A stretch of 64,000 nt of DNA from Arthrobacter sp. MAHUQ-56 (GCF_019710585.1 NZ_JAIFZQ010000020.1:496001-560000); one strand, 5' to 3'; counted from the first letter of the stretch, positions 1-7,942 are shown. The notes: a model not told the origin generated them from the letters alone. Program-made: numbers and translations.

Positions 1-855
1 GTACGCCAGCGCGGCCTCGTAGGAATCCCGGGCAGCGCCCATCGCGCCCCAGGCGATGCCGTACCGCGCCTCGTTCAGGCAGGTGAAGGGACCGCGGAGG
101 CCGAAGCCGCCGGGGAGCAGCGCCTCAGGACCAAGCCGGACGCCGTCGAACGCCACGTCGCACTGGATCGAAGCGCGCATGGACAGCTTCTGTTTGATGG
201 GCGTGGCCGTCACGCCGGGCGTGCCGGCTGGCACCAGGAAGCCGCGCACGCCGTCGTCCGTCATGGCCCAGACCACCATCACGCCGGCCGCCGAGGCGAG
301 CCCGATCCAGCGCTTGGCGCCGTTGAGCACCCAGCCGGCGTCGTCCCCACTGCCGTCCCGCTGGGCAACGGTGGCCATGGCGGCTGGATCCGACCCTGCG
401 GTCGGCTCGGTCAGGGCGAAGCAGCCGATGACCTCGCCGGCCGCCATCCGCGGCAGCCACTCCTCCTTCTGCTCCTCCGAGCCCCACGTATGGATGGCCG
501 TCATGGCCAGGGAGCCCTGGACCGAGACGAAAGTGCGGATCCCGGAGTCCCCGGCTTCCAGCTCCATCGCCGCGAGGCCGTACTCGACGGCGGACCGGCC
601 CGGGCAGCCGTAACCCTCCAGGTGCATGCCCAGCACCCCAAGCTCGCCCAACTCGGGGGCGAGCTCCAGGGGAAAGACAGCGTCCTCGTACCACCCGGCA
701 ATGTCCGGTTTGATCCGTTGCTCCGTGAAGTCGCGGACCTTCTGGCGGAGCTCCAGCTCATCCGCGGACAGCAGGGAGTCGAGGTCCAGGACGTCGGATG
801 GGCCGGCCATGGCTTCGCCCGTCACTTCTTCGCCCGGCATTTCCTCACGAGTCAT
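1..855 (-). CDS. Acyl-CoA dehydrogenase (glutaryl-CoA dehydrogenase-like), C-terminus cut by window edge
   Basis: FAD-dependent flavoenzyme oxidising an acyl-CoA to the enoyl-CoA. The frame is open from the start codon to base 1, giving 285 residues of a family usually near 390-400. The FAD/substrate signature FALTEPTAGSDP is at about residues 146-157, followed by GWVLNGAKRWIG, and LNEARYGIAWGAMGAA near the cut end. This pattern resembles the glutaryl-CoA dehydrogenase branch, but the substrate cannot be fixed from this part. The start is uncertain: ATG at 855, 840 or 810 are all in frame, because a 40-bp imperfect tandem repeat covers the initiation region. It lies 21 bp behind the permease and probably ends the same transcript. 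Confidence 0.85.
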   Translation of the reverse strand, partial: MTREEMPGEEVTGEAMAGPSDVLDLDSLLSADELELRQKVRDFTEQRIKPDIAGWYEDAVFPLELAPELGELGVLGMHLEGYGCPGRSAVEYGLAAMELEAGDSGIRTFVSVQGSLAMTAIHTWGSEEQKEEWLPRMAAGEVIGCFALTEPTAGSDPAAMATVAQRDGSGDDAGWVLNGAKRWIGLASAAGVMVVWAMTDDGVRGFLVPAGTPGVTATPIKQKLSMRASIQCDVAFDGVRLGPEALLPGGFGLRGPFTCLNEARYGIAWGAMGAARDSYEAALAY

Positions 856-887
856 TTCTTCGCCCGTCTTCACCGGTCATTTCCTCA
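806..887 (-). repeat. Imperfect 40-bp tandem repeat over the acyl-CoA dehydrogenase start
   Basis: The element GAGGAAATG on the minus strand occurs at 886-878 and again at 846-838, and the following bases (GGGCGAAGAA-like) also recur with a 40-bp period. Because 40 is not a multiple of three, the first copy's ATG (880) opens an 11-codon reading frame that ends in TGA at 847-845, just before the second copy's ATG. The repeat is imperfect. Confidence 0.6.
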
Positions 888-2370
888 CCAGGAAGTAGCC
901 CCGGGTGGAGGGCAGGAACCGGCAAACGGCGGCGAGCACCACGCCCAGGGACAGCAGCAGGACACCGCTCACAAAGGCCCCGCCGACGCCGAAGATCTGG
1001 GTGTCGCCGTACGCCGGGTCCCACATCTGGATGGCGGAGATGAAGAAGGCGGCGGTCAGCAGCACCGCACCCAGCAGCGGCAGGATGCCGCGGAACCACA
1101 GGTTGCGGGCGGACCCGCGCAAGGTCCCCCGGAAGTACCAGAAGCAGGCGAACCCGGTCAGGGCGTAGTAGAACGCGATGAACAGGCTGATGGCGCTGAT
1201 GGAGTCCGACAGGAGGTTCTCGCTCAGGAAACTCATGGCCACGTAGTAGGCTGCGGCCGCGCCACCCATCACCTGCGTGGAGAAGCCCGGGGTCTGGTTC
1301 TTCGGATGCACTTCACCGAACTTCGCCGGCAGGGCGCCGTGGACGCCCATGGACAGGGTGCCCCGGGCGGTGGGCAGGATGGTGGTCTGGGTGGAGGACA
1401 GGACCGAGGCCAAAACCGCGACGACGATCAGCCAGCCCCATGGACCCAGCACCACGTCCTTCATGGCGAGGAAAACGTCGTCCTGGTTGGCCTCGTTGCC
1501 CAGACCGATTCCTTCCGAACCGACGGTGGCGTACATCATCACCAGCAGCGCCACGGAAACGTAGATTGCCACCAGAACGAAGGCCGAGATCACCGCGCCG
1601 CGGCCCGGCGTGGTGGACGGATTCTCGGTTTCCTCGTTCACCGCCAGGCAGGTGTCCCAGCCCCAGTAGATGAACAGGGCCAGCAGGGCACCGTGCACCA
1701 CTGCACCGGGATCGCCGAAGGCGCCCAAGGGGTTGAACCATTCGAAGTCGAACGCCTGGCCCTCGGGTGCACCCCCGACGATGCGCACCACGAGGGCCAG
1801 CGCGAAGATGCCCAGCGCTATGTACTGGATGTAGGTCAGCACCCGCTGGACATGCTCACCCAGCCGGATGCCCCGGTAGTTCACCAGCGTCATCAGCACG
1901 ATGAACAGCAGTCCCGTCCCCGTGACCAGCACCTTGTTCTGCGCCAGCGATCCGTCACCCACCAGGAGCCACAGGTACTGGCCGGCCACCTGCGCGAGAT
2001 TGGCCAGGACCACGATCCCGGCGAGCGCCACGCCCCAGCCGCCCAGCCAGCCTGCCCAGGGGCCGAAGGCCTGGCGGGACCAGGTGAACGTGGTGCCGCA
2101 GTCCGGAATGGCACTGTTGAGCTCGCGGAAGGCGTAGGCGATGAACAGGACCGGGACGAAGCCCAGGAGGAGGATCAGCGGAGTGTAGTTACCGTTCACC
2201 GCAACGATGAGTCCCAGGGTGGCGGCCAGCGAATACACCGGGGCGGTGGACGCCAGCCCCAGCATGACCGAGTCGCCAAGGTCCAGGATGCCGGCCCGCA
2301 ATCCCTTGGCCGGGACCGGGGCGCCGCCCCCGCCTCCGGGGCTTCCCGTCGTCGTCATCTCTGCACTCAT
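877..2370 (-). CDS. APC-superfamily amino acid permease
   Basis: A 497-residue integral membrane protein with about 12 hydrophobic segments, typical of amino acid/polyamine/organocation transporters. It opens with the family's first-helix region (GDSVMLGLASTAPVYSLAATLG) after a short cytosolic tail containing a glycine run. The start is ATG at 2370, which overlaps the stop of the upstream synthetase-like gene in an ATGA arrangement; this implies translational coupling and overrides longer in-frame extensions. The substrate is not readable from sequence; amino acids, polyamines or small peptides are all possible. Being coupled to a ligase-like gene suggests it moves that enzyme's substrate or product. 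Confidence 0.88.
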   Translation of the reverse strand: MSAEMTTTGSPGGGGGAPVPAKGLRAGILDLGDSVMLGLASTAPVYSLAATLGLIVAVNGNYTPLILLLGFVPVLFIAYAFRELNSAIPDCGTTFTWSRQAFGPWAGWLGGWGVALAGIVVLANLAQVAGQYLWLLVGDGSLAQNKVLVTGTGLLFIVLMTLVNYRGIRLGEHVQRVLTYIQYIALGIFALALVVRIVGGAPEGQAFDFEWFNPLGAFGDPGAVVHGALLALFIYWGWDTCLAVNEETENPSTTPGRGAVISAFVLVAIYVSVALLVMMYATVGSEGIGLGNEANQDDVFLAMKDVVLGPWGWLIVVAVLASVLSSTQTTILPTARGTLSMGVHGALPAKFGEVHPKNQTPGFSTQVMGGAAAAYYVAMSFLSENLLSDSISAISLFIAFYYALTGFACFWYFRGTLRGSARNLWFRGILPLLGAVLLTAAFFISAIQMWDPAYGDTQIFGVGGAFVSGVLLLSLGVVLAAVCRFLPSTRGYFLVRK

Positions 2371-3578
2371 AGGGAGACACCTGCCTTGGTGGGGTTGGCC
2401 ACGGCCGAAAGCGGCGCCGGCGCGTCGATGGTGTTGGGTACGAAGCGGCAGAAGTAGTCCGTGACCGGCCCGTCCGATTCGCGGATGCCGCAGCCCACGG
2501 ACTCGCCGTCCACCACCCAGAGGCCCAGGACCGGATGGTTGCCGTCGAAGTCGGGCAAGGGATGGTACTGCTGGTAGCACCACCCCTCCCGGCCGTAGCC
2601 GCCGGGCTGTTCCAGGTTGATGCCGTCCGCGTGGATCCGGATGTTGTCCCCCTCGCGGCCGTGCAGCGGCTTGCCCACCCATTCCTTGAGCGGCCCGGGA
2701 TCCGTGAGGTAGGCGGGCAACAGGTTGGGGTGGTTGGGGTAGAGGTGCCACAGCGCGGCGAGGAGGGCCTTGTTGGAGAGCAGCATCTTCCAGGCGGGTT
2801 CCACCCAGCGCGGGTTGTGGGCGCGTTCCAGCAGCCGGTGGCCGAAGGGCTCCTTCATCATCAGCTCCCAGGGATAGAGCTTGAAGATGGTGCTGATCAG
2901 GAAGTTGTCCAGGTCCACGAAGCGGTTCAGGTTGGGGTCCCAGCCGATATCGGACATGTTGATCCCGATGGTGGTCCACCCCGCCTGGCTGGCAACGTCG
3001 CGCATGTACGCGGCCGTCATCCAGTCCTCGCCGGATTCCTCGACCTCCGAGTGCGCCACGTGCAGGGTGCTCATGCCCGTCCGGTACTGGAACTTCTTCC
3101 ACTGCCGGATCAGCGCCTCATGGATGCCGTTCCACTGGTCTTTCTCCGGGAACACGTCCTGCAGCCAGAACCACTGCGCGACGGCGGCTTCAATCAGCCC
3201 GGTGGGGGTGTCGGCGTTGTATTCGAGCATCTTGGCCGGCCCGCCCCGCCCGTCGTAGATGAAATCGAACCGCCCGTAGACGTCCACGTCGCCGGCCTGC
3301 AGCGATTCCGCCGCCAGTTCCAGGGCCTGGGGTCCGATGCCGATGCTGCCCATGGCCCCGGTGGCGAGGAACTTCGCAGCTTCCAGGCACATCCGGTGCA
3401 TGTCCTCGGCGGCCACCTCCAGGGTCTCCACCTCGTCCATGGTGAATTCGTAGTAGGCGGACTCGTTCCAGTACTCGATCTTCCGCCCGTCATCCATGGT
3501 GGTGGTGGAGAAGACCAGGCCCTGCTCTTCGATCTTCTGCTTCCAGCCCGGCCGGGGTTCCGACAGCAATCTTTTCAC
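2367..3578 (-). CDS. Glutathionylspermidine synthase family protein (ATP-grasp, YgiC/YjfC-like)
   Basis: A 403-residue protein matching the C-terminal synthetase domain of glutathionylspermidine synthase, an ATP-grasp fold that makes amide bonds. Recognisable blocks are the N-terminal WKQKIEEQGLVF, the acidic YGRFDFIYDG followed by MLEYNADTPTGLIEAA, and the C-terminal GREGDNIRI and GREGWCYQQY regions. It has no amidase domain. The start is GTG at 3578, three bases after the upstream stop. Stand-alone homologues such as E. coli YgiC and YjfC have no settled reaction. A mycothiol-making organism is not expected to hold glutathione, so the true amine and acid partners are probably different. That last point is inference. 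Confidence 0.82.
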   Translation of the reverse strand: MKRLLSEPRPGWKQKIEEQGLVFSTTTMDDGRKIEYWNESAYYEFTMDEVETLEVAAEDMHRMCLEAAKFLATGAMGSIGIGPQALELAAESLQAGDVDVYGRFDFIYDGRGGPAKMLEYNADTPTGLIEAAVAQWFWLQDVFPEKDQWNGIHEALIRQWKKFQYRTGMSTLHVAHSEVEESGEDWMTAAYMRDVASQAGWTTIGINMSDIGWDPNLNRFVDLDNFLISTIFKLYPWELMMKEPFGHRLLERAHNPRWVEPAWKMLLSNKALLAALWHLYPNHPNLLPAYLTDPGPLKEWVGKPLHGREGDNIRIHADGINLEQPGGYGREGWCYQQYHPLPDFDGNHPVLGLWVVDGESVGCGIRESDGPVTDYFCRFVPNTIDAPAPLSAVANPTKAGVSL

Positions 3579-3581
3579 CGG

Positions 3582-4208
3582 TCAGCCACCCGAGACCTTG
3601 CTGCCGCCGCCGCTTGACCCGCTCTTGGCGCTGGTGCCGAAGCCGCCGCGGCTCACGGTGCCGCCCTTGCTGCTGTATCCCGAGGAGGCCTTGGCCCCGC
3701 TGGGGATGGTTCGGGTGTAGTTGGGCGCGGTGGACCGGTTCTGGCCGATTGAGGGCACGCTCGCGCCGCGGGAGTAGAAGTACCAGGCGTAGATTCCGCC
3801 GCTGCGGCCGGCGGAACTGTCGCAGTTGGTGTCCGCCACGCGCTCGCCGGTTTCGTCGTTGAAGCACACCTGCGCGTACTCGGGGTCGTCCTCGTTGCTG
3901 GCAACAACGGCCGTGATGGTTCCGGCCAGCAGCGCCGTGACGCCCAGGCCCACCACCACAGTCCGCCGCTGGGATCGCTTCTTCCGGGCCGCGGCGTCGT
4001 TGAGCTGCTTTTCCCGTTCCCGTGCGAACGGGTCAACCGGCGTGACGGGCTCATTCAGGAGCTCCGGGCGCAGCTCGGGTTTGGGGACCTGCCAGGGAGG
4101 AGGCTTGGGCGTGTTCTCCCCGCCGGATCCGCCGGACGGCGCAGTCCCGTCCGGGTCTTGTCGGTTCGAGTCCACGGCGTCCCCTTCGTCGTTCAGGTGA
4201 ATAGGCAC
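3582..4208 (-). CDS. Single-pass membrane protein with Ser/Gly-rich tail, first gene of the synthetase-like operon
   Basis: A 208-residue protein with three parts: a polar, proline-rich cytosolic N-terminus (about 1-80), one membrane helix (TVVVGLGVTALLAGTITAVVA, about 83-104), and an outer part with two cysteines (VCFNDETG and DTNC) ending in a low-complexity Gly/Ser/Lys tail. I do not recognise a named family. Position and cysteine spacing recall YgiB-type proteins that accompany YgiC in enterobacteria, but the resemblance is weak. The GTG at 4208 gives the longest form; an internal GTG at 4175, preceded by GAAGGGGA, is a credible alternative start (197 aa). The downstream gene starts three bases after its stop. 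Confidence 0.6.
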   Translation of the reverse strand: MPIHLNDEGDAVDSNRQDPDGTAPSGGSGGENTPKPPPWQVPKPELRPELLNEPVTPVDPFAREREKQLNDAAARKKRSQRRTVVVGLGVTALLAGTITAVVASNEDDPEYAQVCFNDETGERVADTNCDSSAGRSGGIYAWYFYSRGASVPSIGQNRSTAPNYTRTIPSGAKASSGYSSKGGTVSRGGFGTSAKSGSSGGGSKVSGG

Positions 4209-4341
4209 AGCGCTGCACCCCCAAATGCAATCCTCGCTTCAGCGTAGTACCTGGCGGTGCGGCCTGCGAGCAGGACGGCACCCCCACGGCAGGGGAGAAC
4301 TGCCCATCTCCCGGCCGCGCGGGCGCAGCACCGCCGAACCC

Positions 4342-4353
4342 TAGACTGATGCC
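4342..4353 (+). promoter_or_regulatory. Leaderless-type promoter of the MOSC gene
   Basis: TAGACT lies exactly 6 nt before the ATG at 4354, the geometry expected when transcription begins at or next to the start codon. No purine-rich ribosome-binding site fits between them. Confidence 0.55.
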
Positions 4354-5010
4354 ATGGAAACAGCTTCAGTCCTCGCCGTCTGCCGCGTCCACCAGCTCTT
4401 GCCGGACGCTTCCAGCGTGGGGGTGACTGCCATCGACAAGCGCCCTGCCGAAGGGCCGGTCAAGGTGCACAGGCTGGGACTGCAGGGCGATATCCAAGCC
4501 AACCGGGTCCACCACGGCGGCCCGGACCAGGCCATCTACGCCTACTCCCAGACGGACGCCGAATATTGGGCCGGCCTGCTGCAGCGGGACGTCCCGCCGG
4601 GAGCATTCGGAGAGAACCTCCGGGTGGCCGGCATCGATGCAACATCGGCGGTGATCGGCGAGCGCTGGCGGATCGGGCTCGACGTCGAGCTTGAGGTCAC
4701 GTCGCCACGGACCCCGTGTGCCACGTTCCAGCGGCGGCTGGGGGAGCGGCAGTGGGTCAGGCGCTTCACCGAGGAAGGCCGGGTGGGAGCGTACCTGCGC
4801 GTCCTGAAGACAGGCAGCATCCAGGCCGGCGACCACATCCACCGGATCTTCGTCCCGCAGCACGGGATCACGGTGGGTAAATGGTTCAGCGAGCCTGACG
4901 TCGAGTCCATGGAGGCGCTCAAGGACGCGGACGCCGAGGGCCAGATCCGCCTGCAACAGCCGGAATTCAGCAAGAAATTCGCGGCCCTGCAACGGCAGCT
5001 GGGTCTCTGA
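4354..5010 (+). CDS. MOSC domain-containing protein (YiiM-like)
   Basis: A 218-residue stand-alone MOSC (molybdenum cofactor sulfurase C-terminal) protein. The conserved cysteine of the fold, the presumed sulfur or Moco ligand, is in TSPRTPCATFQ near residue 118. The family landmarks VHRLGLQGDIQANRVHHGG and GAFGENL are also present. YiiM/YuaD-type MOSC proteins bind or transfer the molybdenum cofactor and some reduce N-hydroxylated compounds; which applies here is unknown. A Moco-related protein sits about 4.5 kb from the Moco-dependent nitrate reductase, but they are divergent and not co-transcribed. The start is fixed by the promoter 6 nt upstream. Confidence 0.85.
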   Translation: METASVLAVCRVHQLLPDASSVGVTAIDKRPAEGPVKVHRLGLQGDIQANRVHHGGPDQAIYAYSQTDAEYWAGLLQRDVPPGAFGENLRVAGIDATSAVIGERWRIGLDVELEVTSPRTPCATFQRRLGERQWVRRFTEEGRVGAYLRVLKTGSIQAGDHIHRIFVPQHGITVGKWFSEPDVESMEALKDADAEGQIRLQQPEFSKKFAALQRQLGL

Positions 5011-5022
5011 CGGAAGTGAAGT

Positions 5023-5069
5023 ACGACGGCGGGAGGTGCGGCTGTGCGCAAGCTCACCGCCGCCGTCGT
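5023..5069 (+). terminator. Stem-loop after the MOSC gene
   Basis: ACGACGGCGG (5023-5032) pairs perfectly with CCGCCGTCGT (5060-5069), and GGTG/CACC pair inside. There is no run of T afterwards (CCCTTCGATT), so intrinsic termination is possible but unproven. Confidence 0.35.
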
Positions 5070-5156
5070 CCCTTCGATTACCGCCGCGGCGCCTGCGTGC
5101 CCTACACTGGATACATCCCCCACTCCGGAAATCCCTTATTCCTGCCCAATTTTTGA

Positions 5157-5282
5157 GGCAGGACTGGCAAGTGTTGGGGCCCGCGCAAGCGATGCGGGCA
5201 TTTTCATAGGGAGAGCCGGCTAAAGAAAACGCTGTACAGACTGCTGGGATAGCAGCCAAGAGATGCAGCGCGAAGTCCTGCC
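5157..5282 (+). ncRNA. Predicted structured RNA in the deaD leader
   Basis: A closed fold is visible by eye. The closing stem GGCAGGACT (5157-5165) pairs perfectly with AGTCCTGCC (5274-5282). Inside are hairpin GCCCGC/GCGGGC (5179-5184 with 5194-5199) and hairpin CGCTGTA/TGCAGCG (5230-5236 with 5264-5270), which contains a further CTGCT/AGCAG stem (5241-5245 with 5251-5255). Single-stranded purine-rich joints (TAAAGAAAA, CCAAGAG) connect them, as in ligand-binding or protein-binding leader RNAs. It lies between MOSC and the helicase, ending about 130 nt before the helicase ATG. It could be a cis-regulatory leader of the helicase or an independent small RNA. I could not match it to a named family. 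Confidence 0.5.
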
Positions 5283-5415
5283 ACGGGATTGCGAAAGCGC
5301 CGGACTTCTGTGACCGGCCGGTCAACGTTTGCCCGGCACCATCGGCACGTGTACTGCGGCTCCGCTCACCTCGGGTAGTGCCGCCTGGCCCCCTATGGAT
5401 GAGGAATAACTCCCT
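5283..5415 (+). other. Rest of the helicase leader, no gene
   Basis: No coding region is seen. It contains the perfect 12-bp palindrome GACCGGCCGGTC (about 5312-5323), which could be a repressor site or chance in GC-rich DNA. GATGAGGAATAA just before the ATG at 5416 supplies a GAGGAA ribosome-binding site. Confidence 0.4.
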
Positions 5416-7428
5416 ATGCCCGAAAATCAGAACGAAACCACCGCTGTTATCGAGGACGCCCCTGTGGCTGCTGCCGAGGCTCCCGTAACCGCTCCCGCAA
5501 CTGAGGCTCCTGCCACGACTGCGCCCGCCGCGGACGAAGACGAAAACACCGTGAAGTTCGCCGACCTCGGCATCGACGGCCGTGTCCTGGCCGCCCTGCA
5601 GGATGTTGGGTACGAAAAGCCGTCCCCCATCCAGGCAGCCACCATCCCGCTGCTGCTCGAAGGCCGCGACGTTGTCGGCCTGGCGCAGACCGGTACCGGC
5701 AAGACTGCAGCATTCGCAGTGCCGGCACTGTCCCGCCTGGCCGAACTCCACGACCTGAACGGCCCGTCCCGCAAAACCCAGGCCCTGGTCCTGGCCCCCA
5801 CCCGCGAGCTCGCGCTGCAGGTGGCGGAGGCGTTCACCTCCTACGCCAAGCACATCGACGACTTCACCGTGCTGCCCGTCTACGGCGGCTCCGCCTACGG
5901 TCCCCAGCTTGCCGGCCTGCGCCGCGGCGCCCAGGTGGTTGTGGGTACCCCCGGCCGCGTGATTGACCACATCTCCAAGGGCTCCCTGGACCTGTCCGAA
6001 CTCCAGTACCTGGTGCTGGACGAGGCCGACGAGATGCTGCGCATGGGCTTCGCCGAAGACGTGGAGCAGATCTTCCAGCAGACCCCCGAGGACCGCCAGG
6101 TGGCGCTGTTCTCGGCCACCATGCCGAGCCAGATCCGCCGCATGTCCAAGCAGTACCTGAACGACCCCGCGGAGATCTCGGTCAAGACCAAGACGTCCAC
6201 GGGCACCAACATCCGCCAGCGCTACCTGCAGATCATGGGTCCGCAGAAGCTGGACGCGATGACCCGCATCCTCGAGGTGGAAGAGTTCGACGGCGTGATC
6301 GCCTTCGTGCGCACCAAGATGGCCACCGAGGACCTGGCTGACAAGCTGAAGTCCCGCGGCTTCCAGGCTGCCGCCATCAACGGCGACATCCCCCAGCAGC
6401 AGCGTGAACGCACCGTTGACGCGCTGAAGGAAGGCCGGATCGACATCCTCGTGGCCACCGACGTCGCAGCCCGCGGCCTGGACGTGGAGCGCATCAGCCA
6501 CGTCATCAACTACGACATCCCGCACGACACCGAGTCCTACGTGCACCGCATCGGCCGCACCGGCCGCGCGGGCCGCAACGGTGACGCGATCCTGTTCATG
6601 ACGCCGCGGGAAAAGTACCTGCTGCGCGCCATCGAAAAGGCCACCCGCCAGCCGGTGGAGCAGATGCACCTGCCCACCGCGGAGACCGTGAACACCCTGC
6701 GCCTGGGCAAGTTCGCCGAGCGCATCACGGAAACCCTGGCCTCCGAGGACGTCTCGATGTTCCGCGACCTCATCGCCTCCTACGAAGAAGAGCACAAGGT
6801 GCCGGCGGCAGAAATCGCCGCGGCACTGGCCGTCATGGCACAGGGCGGGCAGCCGCTGCTGGTCAAGGAACTGCCCGCTGCTCCCGAGTTCCAGAAGCGC
6901 GAACGCTCCAAGGACGGCTTCGGCTCCCGCGGGCCCACCCGCCAGCTGACCGAAGGCAACGCCACCTACCGCATCGCGGTGGGCCGCCGCCAGCGCGTCA
7001 TGCCCGGCTCGATCGTGGGCGCCATCGCCAACGAGGGCGGCATCTCTTCCGCCCAGATCGGTGGCATCGACATCCGCTCGGACCACTCCCTGGTGGAGCT
7101 TCCCGCGGACCTGAGCCAGGACCAGCTGCGCGCATTGTCCCGCACCCGGATCGGCGGAGAGCTGATCCACCTGGAGCTGGACAACGGCCGCAGGCCTTCC
7201 GGCGACCGCGGCGCCTACCAGGGCAACCGTGGCGGCGACCGCGGCGGCAACTTCAAGGGCAGCGGCGGCTTCAAGAAGGAATTCCGGAAGAACGACGGCG
7301 AGCGGTCCTCGGCCGACCGCGGTGGACGTTCGTACAGCGAGCGTTCCGAGCGTTCCTTTGGCCACGGTGAGGGGTCCCGCAAGCCCCGCCACGGCGGCGA
7401 CAGCTTCAACCGCAAGGGCAAGTGGTAG
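5416..7428 (+). CDS. deaD: DEAD-box ATP-dependent RNA helicase with DbpA-like RNA-binding domain
   Basis: A 670-residue RNA helicase of the DeaD/CsdA group, which unwinds structured RNA in ribosome assembly, mRNA decay and the cold response. The order is an Ala/Glu/Thr-rich N-tail (1-45), the Q motif (GYEKPSPIQ), Walker A AQTGTGKT (about 90-97), PTRELA, DEAD (202-205) and SAT (233-235). The second RecA domain carries RGLDVERISHVINYD and HRIGRTGRAGR, followed by a DbpA-type RNA-binding domain (YRIAVGRRQRVMPGSIVGAI) and an Arg/Gly/Asp/Ser-rich basic tail. A ribosome-binding site (GAGGAA) precedes the ATG. The unusually long leader with a predicted RNA fold suggests post-transcriptional control. 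Confidence 0.95.
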   Translation: MPENQNETTAVIEDAPVAAAEAPVTAPATEAPATTAPAADEDENTVKFADLGIDGRVLAALQDVGYEKPSPIQAATIPLLLEGRDVVGLAQTGTGKTAAFAVPALSRLAELHDLNGPSRKTQALVLAPTRELALQVAEAFTSYAKHIDDFTVLPVYGGSAYGPQLAGLRRGAQVVVGTPGRVIDHISKGSLDLSELQYLVLDEADEMLRMGFAEDVEQIFQQTPEDRQVALFSATMPSQIRRMSKQYLNDPAEISVKTKTSTGTNIRQRYLQIMGPQKLDAMTRILEVEEFDGVIAFVRTKMATEDLADKLKSRGFQAAAINGDIPQQQRERTVDALKEGRIDILVATDVAARGLDVERISHVINYDIPHDTESYVHRIGRTGRAGRNGDAILFMTPREKYLLRAIEKATRQPVEQMHLPTAETVNTLRLGKFAERITETLASEDVSMFRDLIASYEEEHKVPAAEIAAALAVMAQGGQPLLVKELPAAPEFQKRERSKDGFGSRGPTRQLTEGNATYRIAVGRRQRVMPGSIVGAIANEGGISSAQIGGIDIRSDHSLVELPADLSQDQLRALSRTRIGGELIHLELDNGRRPSGDRGAYQGNRGGDRGGNFKGSGGFKKEFRKNDGERSSADRGGRSYSERSERSFGHGEGSRKPRHGGDSFNRKGKW

Positions 7429-7459
7429 ACCTTCCGCGGGTTTGAGTAATTGACGACGG

Positions 7460-7494
7460 CGATGGGCCGGCTTTCGAGCCGGCCCATCGGCGTT
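7460..7494 (+). terminator. Intrinsic terminator of deaD
   Basis: CGATGGGCCGGCT (7460-7472) and AGCCGGCCCATCG (7477-7489) form a perfect 13-bp stem with a TTCG loop, followed by GCGTTT. Confidence 0.8.
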
Positions 7495-7712
7495 TAACGC
7501 CCGGTCACATGTGGGGCTGGACACATTCCCGTAGCGGAATGGAGGCGGAGGGCCTCCGAAAGGTGCTTTCCGCCGTCGTCCGCCCTGCTTGCCTGCACCC
7601 CCAAAGCCCCGGAATTCCGGGGAAAATGGAGCTTCGGCCCGGCCGGAATGCAACTGTTGCGGTGCCCCGGAGCCACCCCGGACGCCGATTTGTTGGTGCG
7701 GAAATCTTCCGG
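7495..7712. other. Non-coding spacer before tRNA-Thr
   Basis: No convincing gene. It holds a perfect 16-bp palindrome, CCCCGGAATTCCGGGG, at 7607-7622, and a GGAGG/CCTCC-type short hairpin near 7542-7560. Neither can be assigned a role from sequence. Confidence 0.4.
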
Positions 7713-7718
7713 TAGAGT
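7713..7718 (+). promoter_or_regulatory. Probable -10 box of tRNA-Thr
   Basis: TAGAGT lies 11 nt before the tRNA. TTTGTT at 7689-7694 is 18 bp upstream and may be the -35 element, though it is a poor match. Confidence 0.4.
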
Positions 7719-7729
7719 ATTTACTCGTT

Positions 7730-7801
7730 GCCCCCCTAGCTCAGTGGTAGAGCGCGTTCTTGGTAAGAACGAGGTCACCGGATCGATTCCGGTGGGGGGC
7801 T
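7730..7801 (+). tRNA. tRNA-Thr (anticodon GGT)
   Basis: Full cloverleaf: acceptor GCCCCCC/GGGGGGC, D-arm GCTC/GAGC, anticodon stem CGTTC/GAACG with loop TTGGTAA, and T-arm ACCGG/CCGGT with loop ATCGATT. The anticodon GGT reads ACC/ACU. CCA is not encoded; the next bases are TCT. Confidence 0.95.
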
Positions 7802-7862
7802 CTGAATGAGGGCCTGCGTCAAGGCGGTTTTGACCGGCTTGGCGCAGGTTTTTCTCATTCGT

Positions 7863-7936
7863 GGCGGTGTAGCTCAGTTGGTTAGAGCGCACGACTCATA
7901 ATCGTGAGGTCGGGAGATCGAGCCTCCCCACCGCTA
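7863..7936 (+). tRNA. tRNA-Met (anticodon CAT)
   Basis: Acceptor GGCGGTG/CACCGCT (outermost pair G-T), D-stem GCTC/GAGC, anticodon stem CACGA/TCGTG with loop CTCATAA, T-stem GGGAG/CTCCC. It lacks the three G-C pairs that mark initiator tRNA, so it is the elongator form. A CAT tRNA modified to read Ile AUA cannot be excluded from bases alone. It is 61 nt after tRNA-Thr and probably on the same transcript. Confidence 0.93.
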
Positions 7937-7942
7937 CAGGCC

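Noticed and set aside
490..2457. A 655-codon plus-strand open frame rich in His, Gln and Gly
   Set aside because: It is antisense to the permease and dehydrogenase, whose frames carry clear family motifs. Long antisense frames are expected in GC-rich codon-biased DNA.
7607..7622. Perfect 16-bp palindrome CCCCGGAATTCCGGGG
   Set aside because: With no loop it cannot form a stable RNA hairpin, and one GC-rich palindrome is weak evidence for an operator. Recorded but not called.
4366..7653. A 1095-codon minus-strand open frame
   Set aside because: It lies opposite deaD and the MOSC gene and encodes low-complexity Gly/His/Val-rich sequence with no recognisable domain.
7494..7892. A 132-codon minus-strand frame across the tRNA-Thr gene
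   Set aside because: It runs through a real tRNA and a terminator region; no family match was seen.
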